Part shown: in pieces, positions 11,001 to 21,680 of the stretch
Layout of the letters: every line of letters begins with the position of its first letter
Numbering within the stretch: position 1 is the first letter of the stretch
Source of the DNA: Gentiana macrophylla
Taxonomy: Eukaryota > Streptophyta > Magnoliopsida > Gentianales > Gentianaceae
Direction of reading: 5' to 3'
DNA length: 64,000 bases
Assembly: GCA_026214975.1 (NCBI GenBank)
Contig: CM047810.1
Span: 95,310,316 to 95,374,315, forward strand
Translations under genes and position numbers: made by a program
Notes under the pieces: generated by a model
Told to the model about the DNA's origin: nothing
Seen by the model: the letters and a program-made list of their open reading frames with translations, nothing else
Database searches by the model: none

Positions 11001-11164
11001 AAATCCCTCAAACCTACCAGGAAAGTCGAGGCGAGGCATGTCCATGAAGAGAGAATGACAACAAGTTGAATGCTCGGTTTTTGCATTCAAAGCTTTCCTC
11101 ACTCAACAAAAGAAGGTAGTACCTCTACCGACACGGCTACTCAGGCTAGTGCAGGTAAATTCTA

Positions 11165-12480
11165 CTCTTCTATTAGTAATGAAACATGGATTGTTGATTT
11201 AGGGCCTCTCTCCCATATATGGTAGTAATAAAAACCTCATAACTCACCTTATGCCATGTCAACATATTCACAATGTTAAGGCTGGCGATGGATCTATCTC
11301 TCGTGCAAAAGGTTTTGGAAATGTTAAACTCACTAACAAGATATGTCTAAAGGATGTCCTATTTGTTCCAAAATTAGGCGCAATCTCATATCTGTCATTA
11401 GACTTGCAAAAGATTTAAATTGAATTTGTTGTTTTTAATAAGAATCGGTGCACTTTCCAGGACCCTTCTTCACAGGAAGTGATTGGGAGGCTAAACCACC
11501 GCTTAGGATTGTATGTAGTCGACCTGCTTGAAGAAGGAAGATCGAAGACTCGAATGCCGCAAAGTGACTGCACTCAAACCTTAGATAATATCATGTTATG
11601 GCATTATAGACTAGGACATCCAAGTTTTGGTTATTTGAAGTCTGTAATTCCTGAATTATTTAAAGGATGTAATGTCAATGATCTTCAATGTGATATTTGT
11701 CAATTTGCCAAACTTACCAAATCTGTGTATGCCAAACTACCTTATTTGCCTTCCACACCTTTCACTTTAATTCATAGTGATGTATGGGGACCTTCAAGGG
11801 TAAAAAGTATAACAGGAAAAAGGTGGTTTGTCACTTTCATTGATGATCATACCAGGAACACATGGCTGTTTTTAATGAAGGATAAACCGAAGTTGGACCG
11901 ATTTTTCAGAATTCTACAACATGATCTCTACTCAATTTGACACTAAGATCAAGATCTTAAAGGCGATAATGCTCTTGAATACTATGAGTCTAACCTCGGT
12001 AATTTCTTGATGAATAAGGGATTGTCCATATCGTGATTGTGTGGAAACACCTCAACAAAATGGGGTTCTTTGAGAGAAAGAACAGGCACCTACTGGAGAT
12101 GGCTCGATCAATCATGTTCACTACCCATGTCCCAAAGTATATGTGGGGTGAAGCTATATTAACTGCCACATACTTAATCAACAGACTTCCCAGCAGAGTG
12201 TTAGGCTTCAAAACTCCTATCCAAACCCTCCACGAACACACACTCTGCCTCATCTTATTTCCCAATTACCACCAAAAATCTTTGGTTGTCTTTGTATTTG
12301 TTTATATCCATGCCCAACACGAGAAGCAAACTTGATCCCAAAGCTCACAAGTGCATTTTCCTAGGATATGCAAAGGGCAGGAAAGGTTACAAGTGTTACT
12401 CTCTTACGAAAAGAGATTTTACAATTCTATGGATGTAAAATTCTTTGAAAGGACTCCTACTACAAACAAGTCCCTTTGAG
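11165..12480 (+). pseudogene. El1 protease and integrase (frameshifted)
   Basis: The protease is represented by WIVDLGP near 11188, where the catalytic DSGA motif of copia proteases has decayed. The best-kept part is 11479-11940: a GAG-pre-integrase segment with LWHYRLGHPSFGYLKS, the zinc-binding C..C of CDICQFAKLTKS, and the start of the integrase core with HSDVWGP and FIDDHTRNTW. After a frameshift the core resumes near 12050 with ERKNRHLLEMARSIMFT and YMWGEAILTATYLINRLPS. The integrase would have inserted cDNA; here it is split over at least three frames. Confidence 0.88.
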
Positions 12481-12744
12481 GCGAGTCAGCGTGGAAACTG
12501 ATTGAACTTGACCTAAATCCTTTCCTCGGCAAACTCTTGAACCTCGGCACCACCTCGACTCTCGGCATCCTGCGATCCTCGGCAACCTCCGAACGAGTCT
12601 ACTTACCTGAGAGCCTGCCGAACAGGACCCTGCGACACTCGGCAACCCTCTTGAGTCACAAAGCAGATGAACCTCGGCACCCGCTGACTCGGCGACTGGC
12701 GGCGTTGATGATGAGCCTATTGCTATCGAGGAAGGAAAGAGATC

Positions 12745-13660
12745 TTGCACTCATCGATCACTCTATTCATAATTATCTATCCTATGATCAGTTATCACCT
12801 GTTTTTGCCATGTTTACACAGGACTTGGATTCTCACTCTATTCCTAAGAATATACAGGAAGCTCTCCAACATGATAAGTGGAAGGCAAATTTATCAAAAG
12901 CGAAATATCGCTCTCCTTGACAACCATACTTGGGATCTCACCACTCTCCCACATGGAAAGAAGGCGATCATTTGCAAATGGTCATTCACTATCAAGTACA
13001 ATCTTGATGGTACTATTGACAAATACAAAGCTAGGCTGGTTGCAGGGGATTCACTCAAACATATGGCCTTGACTACAAGGAAACTTTGCACTGTGGCAAA
13101 ACTAAACAACTTGTCAGTCATGATCTCAATTCTTTGTCCAACTTGGTGGCCTCTACACCAATTGGATATCAAGAATGCTTTCCTAAATGGTGACCTTACT
13201 GAGGAAGTCTATATGAATGTGCCTCCTGGTTTTTCCAACACTCACACTCAAGGGAAAGTTTGCAAATTGAGGAAATCTCTATATGGCCTAAAGCAGTCCC
13301 CCAGAGCCTGGTTTGGCAAACTCACCACTTGTGGTTTAAAGCTGCTGGATACCATCAATGCAACTCAGATCACACAATGTTTATCAAAACAACAAACCAG
13401 AAAAGGTCCATTCTTATTGTCTATGTGGATGATATCATCCTTACTGGTGATGACCCTGCTGAGATCCAACACTTGAAGACCCTGCTGGCAAAAGTATTTC
13501 AAGTTAAAGATTTGGGCTACCTCAAGTACTTTCTTGGTATGGAAATAGCTAGGAACAGCCAGGGTATATCTGTTTCACAGAGGAAGTATGTCTTTGGACT
13601 CTTTGAAGAAAGCGGCATCTTTGGGATGCAAACCTCTTTGTATCCCCAGTAGACCCCAGT
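12745..13660 (+). pseudogene. El1 reverse transcriptase (frameshifted)
   Basis: Copia reverse transcriptase in two overlapping frames. 12745-13330 carries YKARLVA, the catalytic-region sequence LDIKNAFLNGDLTEEVYM and CKLRKSLYGLKQSPRAW. 13350-13652 carries the active-site YVDDIILTGDD and the downstream FLGMEIARNSQG. A single frameshift near 13330-13350 separates them. Upstream, 12480-12720 encodes the variable Pro/Gln-type linker and is degenerate. Homologous to El2 27923-28850. Confidence 0.9.
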
Positions 13661-13739
13661 AATACCCTGTTGCATGGTGACATTGCTGTCAGAAAGGATC
13701 AATATCAAAGACTTGTTGGGAAACTCATTTATCTCGTCC

Positions 13740-14373
13740 CATACAAGACACGATATTGCATATGGCGTCGATCACAGTTGCTTGATTCATGCATTGCCCT
13801 CTTGAGCAACATTGGGATCTTGTGAGCAGGATCTTGAGGTACTGAAGTCCACTCTGGCCAGGGCTTACATTTCACCAAGTCTCTCGATAGATCAATCAAG
13901 GTCACACCGATCTTGATTGGGTTTGGATGTCACATTGATGAAGATCTACCACAGGCTATTGCTCATATGTATGGGGAAACCTAGTTACTTGGAGAAGCAA
14001 GAAACAGCCTACTGTGTCAAGAAGCAGTGCTGAAGCTGAACTCAGGGCACTTGTACTTGGCATTTGTGAAGCTCTGTGGCTAAAAGGGTACTCAGCGAAC
14101 TTGACAGAACCTCTTGACAACCTATCACACTGCTTGTGACAATAATAATTGACCTTATGCATGGCAGAGGATCCAGTCCATCATGATAAAACCAAACATG
14201 TGGACATTGACAGACACTTCCTAAAGGAGAAGATTGATGCCAAGATTATTCAACTCCAGTATGTTCCCTCAGCAGATCAGAATGCTGATATTCTCACCAA
14301 GGCCATACCACCACTTATGTTCAGCAGACTGAGTAGCAAACTTGGCTGTATAAACATATACAACCCAGTTTGA
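13740..14373 (+). pseudogene. El1 RNase H and polyprotein end
   Basis: Remains of the copia RNase H domain. A frame covers 14149-14373 with DKTKHVDIDRHFLKEKI and NADILTKAIPP, ending in TGA directly before the purine tract, so the polyprotein terminus is in its expected place. The part upstream (13740-14140) is frameshifted but shows WRSKKQPTVSRSSAEAE-like sequence in changing frames. Confidence 0.82.
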
Positions 14374-14380
14374 GGGGGGG
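14369..14380 (+). promoter_or_regulatory. El1 polypurine tract
   Basis: The run ending 'tgaggggggg' lies immediately before the 3' LTR start TGTGG, the position of the plus-strand primer. Confidence 0.8.
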
Positions 14381-14717
14381 TGTGGAAATATTATGGTTAA
14401 TATTACATTATTATTACACTCATAACATGTTACAATGTAACGTGTTACTTTTTATCAAGAGACATATTAATTGCATTGAATAAACAATTAATATGTCCTA
14501 ATAGTCATAAAGTAACTATCCTTTGTCCTATTATGTAATAGCATAGACATAGCCGACTCTAGCATTTATTGTAGCCGGCTCTAGTTACTTTTACTTTACT
14601 AGCTAGGATCCTCTCTTGTAAGGATCCTCTCTTGTATCTATTTATACTCATTCTTTCAACATGAATAAACAAGTTGAAGTTTACTCTTGTGTTTATCACA
14701 TTCTCAAACTCTCTTCA
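14381..14717 (+). repeat. El1 3' LTR
   Basis: Nearly identical to the 5' LTR; the visible differences are a 2-bp indel after 'gactcta' and small changes in the following 'gtagc.ggctc' block. The U3 inverted repeat is at 14461-14497. Followed by AATAG. Confidence 0.92.
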
Positions 14718-16290
14718 AATAGTAATCATAGAATTATGCTTTTACTTCGTATATTGTTCATAAAAGTCAAGAAATCAAAGAACCATTTATGTTGAATCAC
14801 TTTCTTGCCATACTAAAAGTAATGGGGTGTTCTTAATCGGTGTATTACGTTTGTGTTGTTAATTTATTGTTTGGTATATTATTCCTATTGAAAGCTACAG
14901 ATTTTATGGTGTGATTTGGTACTATGAAAGTACGAGTATGTGTTGGAACAAGTGATATCACGAATAGGTAAAAAAAATAGGGCCAGAAGCAGCCTGGAAA
15001 CCGACCCAGGCGTGCACCCGGGTGATGCCGGCGTGCGCCCAGCCCCTCGGTTGGATGAAAAAATCTTGGGCAGGAGCCCTAGGTGTGCACCCTCCTTGGA
15101 CCAGGCGTGCGCCTGGGTGCTCTAAAAAGGGTACAAAGTGTGAACCGATAGGGCAGGCGTGCGCCCGACCTCTGTGTTTCTCCCTTTCTGCTTTTTCTGT
15201 GTTGGAGTTAATTGCTATGTGGTTTTAATTTATCCTTTTGGGATAGTAACTGGTATTTGGCAATGTCTAACATTGGCTTCTGGTAGCATCGGCTCAACAC
15301 CACAATTGAGACCCTTTACGGGGAGAATGTGGGAGCACCGGAAGGCGACTGTTTAATTAGGCCTTGCGGGATATTGACTTAGTAGTCAATAGTTTTACAA
15401 CGTGCCATGTAATTTAATCAGATTTTCTAGGACTAGAAGTCCATATGAAGCCTTTTTATATGGATGAATCAGATGGTTAGATTAAATTCGTAATAAACAT
15501 ATGTGATGTGGCTAAAAGCTAAAACACTTTGATCATTAGTGAGACACGTTTTCTCTTCGCAGCATGTAACCATTACACCTTTACTTGGTTTGATGCCAAA
15601 TGGACTCGTGTAATCTTCCTCACGGATCTGTCCGTGCCATATGGGGTGCCGAATATGGTGTGGTGCGGTGTTAACCATACGTAGTGTCATTTGATCGTGG
15701 TGTAACAAACTTACTTGAGCAATTTTATACTAATTGAGCTAGTAGAAAGTGAGTGAGCTCTTATGTTACAACCTACATGACAGTGTTTGTAGAATTTATT
15801 CATGTTATGTATGTGTTATTTATTTGTATCCGATTCTTCTACCCCTTACTAAGTATGTAGTACTTACCGCTTATTTTTGTTCACATCCCGAGAAGGTGAA
15901 TGGCGGGATGATGGTTACGGTTATGACGATGGCAATGATGGAGCTGATGTTTGAGCTCGGAATTTAAGATGATGCAAGCTATTTACATTTTATGCATTTT
16001 AATATTGTTTTGAGGGACAAACATTCAGCTGTTTGAGAGTTTAGACTTTTACCATTTCCGTTTCATTTGGAATTGTAATATTTTGAACGACATTTATTTC
16101 GTTGTTTCTGTCTTGTAGTTTTTCTTAGACATGGAGTGGAACTAGTGATCCGTTTTGTGTCTTTTGACATTCCCGAGTGCTTTACTCTGATTATATTGTA
16201 CACGAGGCTTACGTAAATATTTCTTTTATTATTTAAAAAAAATACGCGTGCCAGATATTTTTCTGGATAAGGGCAATCAGAGAGAAGCGG
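14718..16290 (+). mobile_element. R-family LTR, copy R2, right part
   Basis: Continues R2 after El1. 14995-15180 is GC-rich with five close matches to GGCGTGCGCCC, including the palindrome CCAGGCG-TG-CGCCTGG at 15101-15116. 15280-16260 aligns with R0, R1 and R3. The normal LTR end (GGGACGTCACA) is missing: sequence jumps near 16268 to 'agagagaagcggcgccgtcacc', which in R3 lies beyond the LTR end, so a short deletion removed the border. Short frames here (for example 14940-15228) are shadows of GC-rich repeats. Confidence 0.7.
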
Positions 16291-16733
16291 CGCCGTCACC
16301 AGAGCTTTTGGAGAAGGGGGAGTATGTGTCTGCACTGGATTGGCCATGAATGTTGTCATCCAGTTATATCTCAGCAACACTAACTCAAAATTTGTTTTAC
16401 TGATGGTCATCAGGTGAGTGACATCCATGATAAATATTTTTAAGACACAAAATAAAAGGCCATTTTCAGGACAATATCTTTGAAATATTTGATTGACCTA
16501 GGGCCAACTTCGGGAATCAATTTCATTCTTTCCCTTTTTGGAATAGTGGAAAGGTCTTGTTGTAAATAATTTGAAGTGGTGATCCTTTTCATTTCGGCTT
16601 TCTTAAATAGTACACTAGGGGTTCCTCTTGTATCCTTAAATTTTGTATTTGGTAATTTTAGTAATATTTGTGAGGCCTGATGGACAGGATATTGTAAGTT
16701 TTGTAATATTTTTGTTTACTTTTGTAATATGAG
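16291..16733. other. Linker between R2 and S1, no gene
   Basis: It starts with 'ccagagcttttggagaagggggagtatg', also present at 32668-32694 after R3. The rest is unique in this window and AT-rich. I see no coding potential. Confidence 0.5.
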
Positions 16734-16865
16734 TTAATTTATATCAAATTTTACTAGTCAAAATGTCTAACCGATGATACAATTTGAAGTTTGTTGAGCG
16801 TAGTTGCAACAGCTTATGAATTTGCTTTGGTTTGTGATGTGTTGGATCATGGATGATCTAAGTAA

Positions 16866-17165
16866 CTGTAGGTGTTACTGCAAAACTGTGAGGATGTCAC
16901 TATGAGATGTTACTACAAAACTGTGAGGTGTTTTTGCAGAACTATGACGGTTTTACGACAAAACTGTGAGTATGTTACTGCAAAACTCTGAGGTGTTGCT
17001 GTAGGTGTCTCTGTGAAATTCTGCTAGTGTCACTGTGAAACCATGGTGTTGTTGTGCAGTGTCATTACGAAACTAAGGTGTTGCTATGATTGTCACTGCA
17101 AACACTGTGACTGAAGTAAGGTGTTGTTCTGGTGTCACTGCAAACGATGTGACAATCATGATGAC
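16866..17165 (+). repeat. Degenerate minisatellite in S1
   Basis: About ten diverged units of roughly 25-32 bp around 'gtgttactgcaaaactgtgagg', in head-to-tail order. The same array, similarly diverged, is at 48868-49168 in S2, so it predates the S duplication. Confidence 0.75.
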
Positions 17166-17352
17166 ACGATTTTTTTTTTCGGGTTCCATATTTTGTTGGA
17201 AATAATAATTTTGTGGTCATCATTTACACTGATTACGGGACGCCTATATTCGTATAAGTGATTATGGATTATCTGATATATGTTATAAAATTATTATTGG
17301 TGAATGAGAAATATATATATTAATGATGACGATATAAAGGAATGTATATATT

Positions 17353-17353
17353 A

Positions 17354-17386
<33 letters not shown>
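17353..17386. repeat. (GT)n(TA)n microsatellite
   Basis: Alternating GT run followed directly by a TA run. Confidence 0.9.
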
Positions 17387-18399
17387 ATTTGAGATGAAAT
17401 TTTCTAAAATATTTAGTCCAAAAGGTAAGGGAACTACGGTAGTTGAAAAATGTCTTTTGACATAATAGCCAAAACCCACTTATTGGATGCCTCTATGAAA
17501 ACTCCTCACATGGAAAAGTTAAAGGTTGTGACCACTGAATATTAACCACTGGATATAAAATTGTTTTGGAAGGATGTGACTATTAAATAAATAAAGGGAA
17601 GTGTACTTTGGTAAACAATTGTATTGTTTCAGTCAGAACACTTTGTCATCTATAAATATATCATAAGTTCCCTGCAAATGGTCATACAAAATTTTCATCT
17701 CTTTGCATACAAAATATTCTACATAATAAAATAGCATTTGTGTTCATTTTGAGTCAAAAAAAAGATGAGATATCAAGGCCGGATCAGTTCGTTGCTTGTT
17801 CACATCTAAATGCAAGACTAGAACAAGGTAGACTGTTGTATTTTGGGAGACATCTTGCCATATACGTGTGCACATAGTCTGGGCAATATCGCCTTAAGAA
17901 CAGAGTTCTAAACTTGACTCAGTCTGAATAAGTTTCCGTTTTACTCTTGCTTTCTGGATTTTTTTTGTTTTGTTTCAAATGTGTTGCAGTAATTTTATGT
18001 GAATAAAGTTCGTTCTTGTTATGTATTCATCTTGATTGTCAATCTGTTTCCACAAGTTTATGTTATTCGATTTCAGGAAAAATCAGCAAACCGGTACTAC
18101 ACTACTAACCTTCCCAACAATCTTAAGACGTTATTCGTTCCTGGTTTGGTAATCTGAACATGTTTATGTGCAAACTTCTTTGTAAATTCATTTTACTTGT
18201 TATGTGAATTCCAAAACATGTTCAACATTATACTGGTTTAATTTTCTGAAGTAGAATCAGAAATTAACATGAATTGGTTCAAAATTTATACAACCATTGT
18301 ACCACAATTTTTTTCTAAAGTTTTAACCTTTTTAGAAGTACGTTTCTAAAAAAAAAAAATTCTTAGAAATACTCTGTTAAAAAAAAACTTTATAGAAAT

Positions 18400-18800
18400 A
18401 CTTAGGGGTAGATGCAAGTTTCAAGTTTTACGATATAAACATTCTAAACAGGTCTTGAACAAGTTGTGACATTATCATTACTCATAGTTATATTGACTAA
18501 TACGTGTACCTTGTTCAAACTGTTTAACTTGTAAACCAAGGAAGAATTTAATAACACCCATGAAAAGCATTCAAACTCATTTTCTCATGCATGATTCATA
18601 GTCTTTACATAGTAGAATATTTGTTGAAAAAAATAATGCCATCTACATAGATTTGAAGAATTGAAATATCTTTTGATTTCTTTGGATGAATAAGGTAATA
18701 TCCACATTTCCTCTATTATATCCTTCAGATATAAAAAAAATTGGTTAATCTTTCATACCAATTTCTATGGGCTTATTTATATAGTTCTTTCTTAAACTTA
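18400..18800 (-). pseudogene. Copia reverse transcriptase relic
   Basis: On the minus strand this stretch translates, across frameshifts and stops, into the copia reverse transcriptase signature. From 18790 downward: a degenerate LYGLKQAPRAWYERL region (ELY..AHRNWYERLTNFF), then QIYVDGIIF around 18640-18655 (active site YVDD changed to YVDG), then FLGLQVKQFEQGT around 18510-18550. This resembles the SIRE/Maximus-type copia lineage, which is inference. It is cut at 18807 by the Helitron terminus; no LTR of its own is evident. Confidence 0.75.
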
Positions 18801-18806
18801 AAAACA

Positions 18807-18840
18807 CTAGCCTAAAAAGCCGCGCATCATGCACGGGTAT
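18807..18840 (-). mobile_element. Helitron 3' terminus (minus strand)
   Basis: Read on the minus strand: a hairpin CCGTGCA-TGA-TGCGCGG (18820-18836; 7-bp stem with one G.T pair), 9 nt, then CTAG (18807-18810) followed by T. The spacing equals that of the terminus at 7616. The element body extends to higher coordinates; the 5' end is not identified. It interrupts the copia reverse transcriptase relic. Confidence 0.68.
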
Positions 18841-20401
18841 GATAAATTACAAAGTGGTGCAAAAATGAAACAATGTATCACAAAAATAAAATAAAGATAC
18901 TACTACAAAATACAAATGTATAATTATTCATTGATTTTGCCTCACGGTCAAATCTTAATTTTGTTTTTCCATCTAATATAAGCTTTAAGAAAATTTAACA
19001 CCTAGCACATTTGTGCTCATGCCTATCTAAAAAATTAATGTGTAAGGCCACACTATCATACACCCCTATCCCAGATCTACCTTACATCTCATTCACCACC
19101 TTACCCATGAAATTGCAAACATTTACATAAATGACTTCATTTAACAACAATGTTTTAAATAAAAAACATTCTAGCGCAAAAGCAAGATTTCAAGCTCACA
19201 AAAAGCTGGAGCAACAATTTACTCACATGATGATTTTCATAAAAATGTTAAATCTTATGTAAAAAAGTTTAAAATATAAATATAAAATAAAATTTGATTA
19301 AAAATATTATCGTCATATGTACATCATTAAAAAGATTGTAAACAGTCCCGTATAATCGGTCAAACACCTATCTATACACTGCAATCTATCTATATATATG
19401 TTTTAGAAGGTCTATAAAATCAATCACCCAATTGGAAACCCATACCCAGATTTCAACCCATTTATTAACAATTGCATCCCTTGCACAAATTTATAAAAAA
19501 AAATAGTCAAATTATTTCTCACATCTCAATGATTACTATTTAAATCTCTCATATTATCATAATAACTAAAATCAAATATTCGAATTTTGAATATTCAAAT
19601 TTGACTTCTAAAATCCAATAATAGTATCACTCCTCTTAAATACAGTCAAAATCTTTCTCATATCTCATTGATTAGTTCTTAAATCTCTCATATTACCGTA
19701 ATTACTATATTCAAACATTGAAAATTTTGAAAATTCAAATTTGCCTTCTAAGATCTAGTAATAGTGTCCACTCATCATTTTATTCTTCTCGGATGAAATG
19801 GGAAGGGGAGCATGGATGGGATACCATTTCTGAAAAGTATGTAGCCTGTGTGTGAATTTTTTTCGTTTTTGTTTTTTTTAATATAAATTCTTTGAACTTT
19901 CTTATATAATAACAATGCCCAAGTTGGGATGCATTTTATTTTTTATTTTGCAGCAATGGTTGAAACAACAATGTAGGTAAGACAAAAATTCCCTCATTTG
20001 CTTGAAACGAGTGTTCTATTGTGTTTTCCATATTTGTTTGATTTTTTTATGTTGATTTCTTTTTGTTATCAATTTATCATTTTGAAATTTTGATACTTAA
20101 AAGAATTTTGATACCTCTTTTTGCGTAAAGGTGGACAAGTTCAATGTGTTTTAAGTTGCGCATAAGCTACATTAATCTTTTGGCCCAATTGATTCTTCGG
20201 TTTGGTTTTATATGTTTCATGATATAGTACTACAAACGGTAATGTGTTCCGAGTATTACTCTGTTTCACGCCCGCTACCATGTGGTTACTACCGTCAGGT
20301 ATATTATTTTTCTATCCAAAGACATATTTAATTTCTCTAACAAATAAGTTCCGTTTTCATGGTTCTTCAGTGGTTTTGTAGAAGTTTGTATGAAATTCTC
20401 A
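18841..20401. other. AT-rich stretch with a direct duplication
   Basis: No gene seen. Two adjacent direct copies of a block of about 135 bp lie at 19502-19640 and 19641-19775, sharing 'aaatctctcatatta.c.taa.tact' and 'attcaaatttg.cttctaa.at'. The left portion probably belongs to the minus-strand Helitron. From roughly 20370 the sequence may already be the 5' half of R copy R3. Confidence 0.45.
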
Positions 20402-20406
20402 GAACC

Positions 20407-21182
20407 TGATGTTGTCAGAAATATCAGGTTTGCGGTATATGGATTTTGAGGTGGATATCTAGCTGATTGCGTGTGATTTCTCCCGTGAGAGGCGGCGGAG
20501 CTCAAGAAAAAGATGGAGCTTTTGTGGAGTAAGAGGAGGAGGATGGTGTTTTTGATTATTAGTTGTGCCTGAAAGGCTGCCTACGTACCCTCCGTAAGGG
20601 ATCAAGCCAATGCGTAGTTCTTAGGAGAAAAAGTCAGAGAGTTGTAATGGAGGTGAAGGTGATACTTATAGAGGCATGGGCGTGGCGGTGGCGAGGTAGG
20701 ATGGCAGGAGAGAGCAGGCATTGTGAGAGAGTGGCGGTGGCAGACTGCGAGCCTAGAGGGCTGAAAATCCTTGGCGGACAGAGAGTCGCGGCGGACTCGG
20801 GGAGACCGCGACGGGTAGAGAGTCCCGGCGGACAGAGAGTCCTAGAGGATAGAGAGAGACCACGACGGGTAGAGAGACCACTGGCGCGAGAGAGTCTAGC
20901 GGCCAAGAGTCGGAGTGGACTCGGGAGCGGCCCTGGGCGGCGAGAGTCGAGTAGACTCGGGCGCAAAGCGAGGTCGGACTCGGAGCGGCCCCTGGTGGGC
21001 AGAGAGTCCAGGCGGACTCGGAGCACCGACTGAGGTCGGACTTAGAGGAACCTTGTTGCCAAGCTATGTTGAAGGATGGCGAGCCGGAGGGGCGAGCAGG
21101 TCGGGCCCCCAGTGCTTAGTATCGAGCTAGTTGTTAGCCGCTCTATTCCGTTGCCTTGGCCAATGTTGATTTTGGTATATCA
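20407..21182 (-). repeat. Element T 3' LTR
   Basis: Contains an irregular GC-rich array (20770-21045) of 'gagagtcc.gcggactcgg'-type units. Arg/Ser-rich reading frames over 20563-21130 on both strands are by-products of this array. The inner border is 'atatca|atggccccctactac', a purine tract on the minus strand. Confidence 0.88.
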
Positions 21183-21230
21183 ATGGCCCCCTACTACTTG
21201 AGCTCTTCACTGTACATGTGAGAATCATGG

Positions 21231-21619
21231 TGTAATACCCTACTCCCGACCCCTAGGTCCACTGGGGTCATTCTAGGAGGGGTTGCGAAGCTCTCGCCGC
21301 GACTTCAATAACTAGACTAAAAATCCCAAGATAATCCACTAAATCCACGATTTAACATAATAAATCCACAAATTAATTTTACATCAATTCAATAATTATT
21401 TCCATTTCAAAAATTACAACAAATAAAATCACAAGATTCATGACTAACTCAATATGCGCATGATCTAATCCACAACATCAATTTCTTTTCTTCCTCGGAT
21501 CTCGATCAAAAACTGTACAAATATTTATAAAAGGAAAAAAAAAAAACAACACAAAGAAAAGCGATCGTCGTCACAAGAAAAATTTTAGTATGAAATTTAC
21601 GTGTGCAAGTGTTATACTA

Positions 21620-21680
<61 letters not shown>

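Larger units (their letters stand above)
9743..14717 (+). mobile_element. Copia-type LTR retrotransposon El1 (4975 bp)
   Basis: Complete LTR-to-LTR insertion: LTRs at 9743-10081 and 14381-14717 (TG..CA), the duplication AATAG on both sides (9738-9742, 14718-14722), a primer-binding site next to the left LTR and a purine tract before the right LTR. Domain order gag, protease, integrase, reverse transcriptase, RNase H is that of Ty1/copia. By eye the two LTRs differ only around 9923-9955 / 14561-14592, so the insertion is young, yet the coding region carries many frameshifts and stops. That mix suggests mobilisation in trans or damage copied from a defective parent. El2 (26809-32001) is a related copy on the other strand. 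Confidence 0.93.
16734..18263 (+). repeat. Dispersed repeat S, copy S1
   Basis: Matches 48749-51172 over its full length, except for a block replaced there. Order: AT-rich start, a minisatellite (16866-17165), a simple repeat, then an LTR-like promoter/U5 segment with TATA-like 'atctataaatatatc' near 17650, 'ttgtattttgggagac' near 17835 and 'gtgtgcacatagtctgggcaa' near 17866. The last motifs recur, diverged, in the LTR at 51342-53547 (inverted) and in the solo LTR at 49337-50458. A TG/CA end such as 'cttcccaaca' near 18118 is possible. S is probably an old copia-type LTR with adjoining sequence. Confidence 0.6.

Noticed and set aside
12460..12750. Minus-strand 96-codon ORF in El1
   Set aside because: It is antisense to the Pro/Gln-type linker of the copia polyprotein; no independent support.
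13260..13660. Programmed frameshifting in the El1 reverse transcriptase
   Set aside because: El2 breaks at other places and both elements carry further stops, so these are random lesions.
20563..21130. Arg/Ser-rich ORFs on both strands
   Set aside because: They lie on the short GC-rich tandem units inside the LTR of element T; open frames follow from the repeat.
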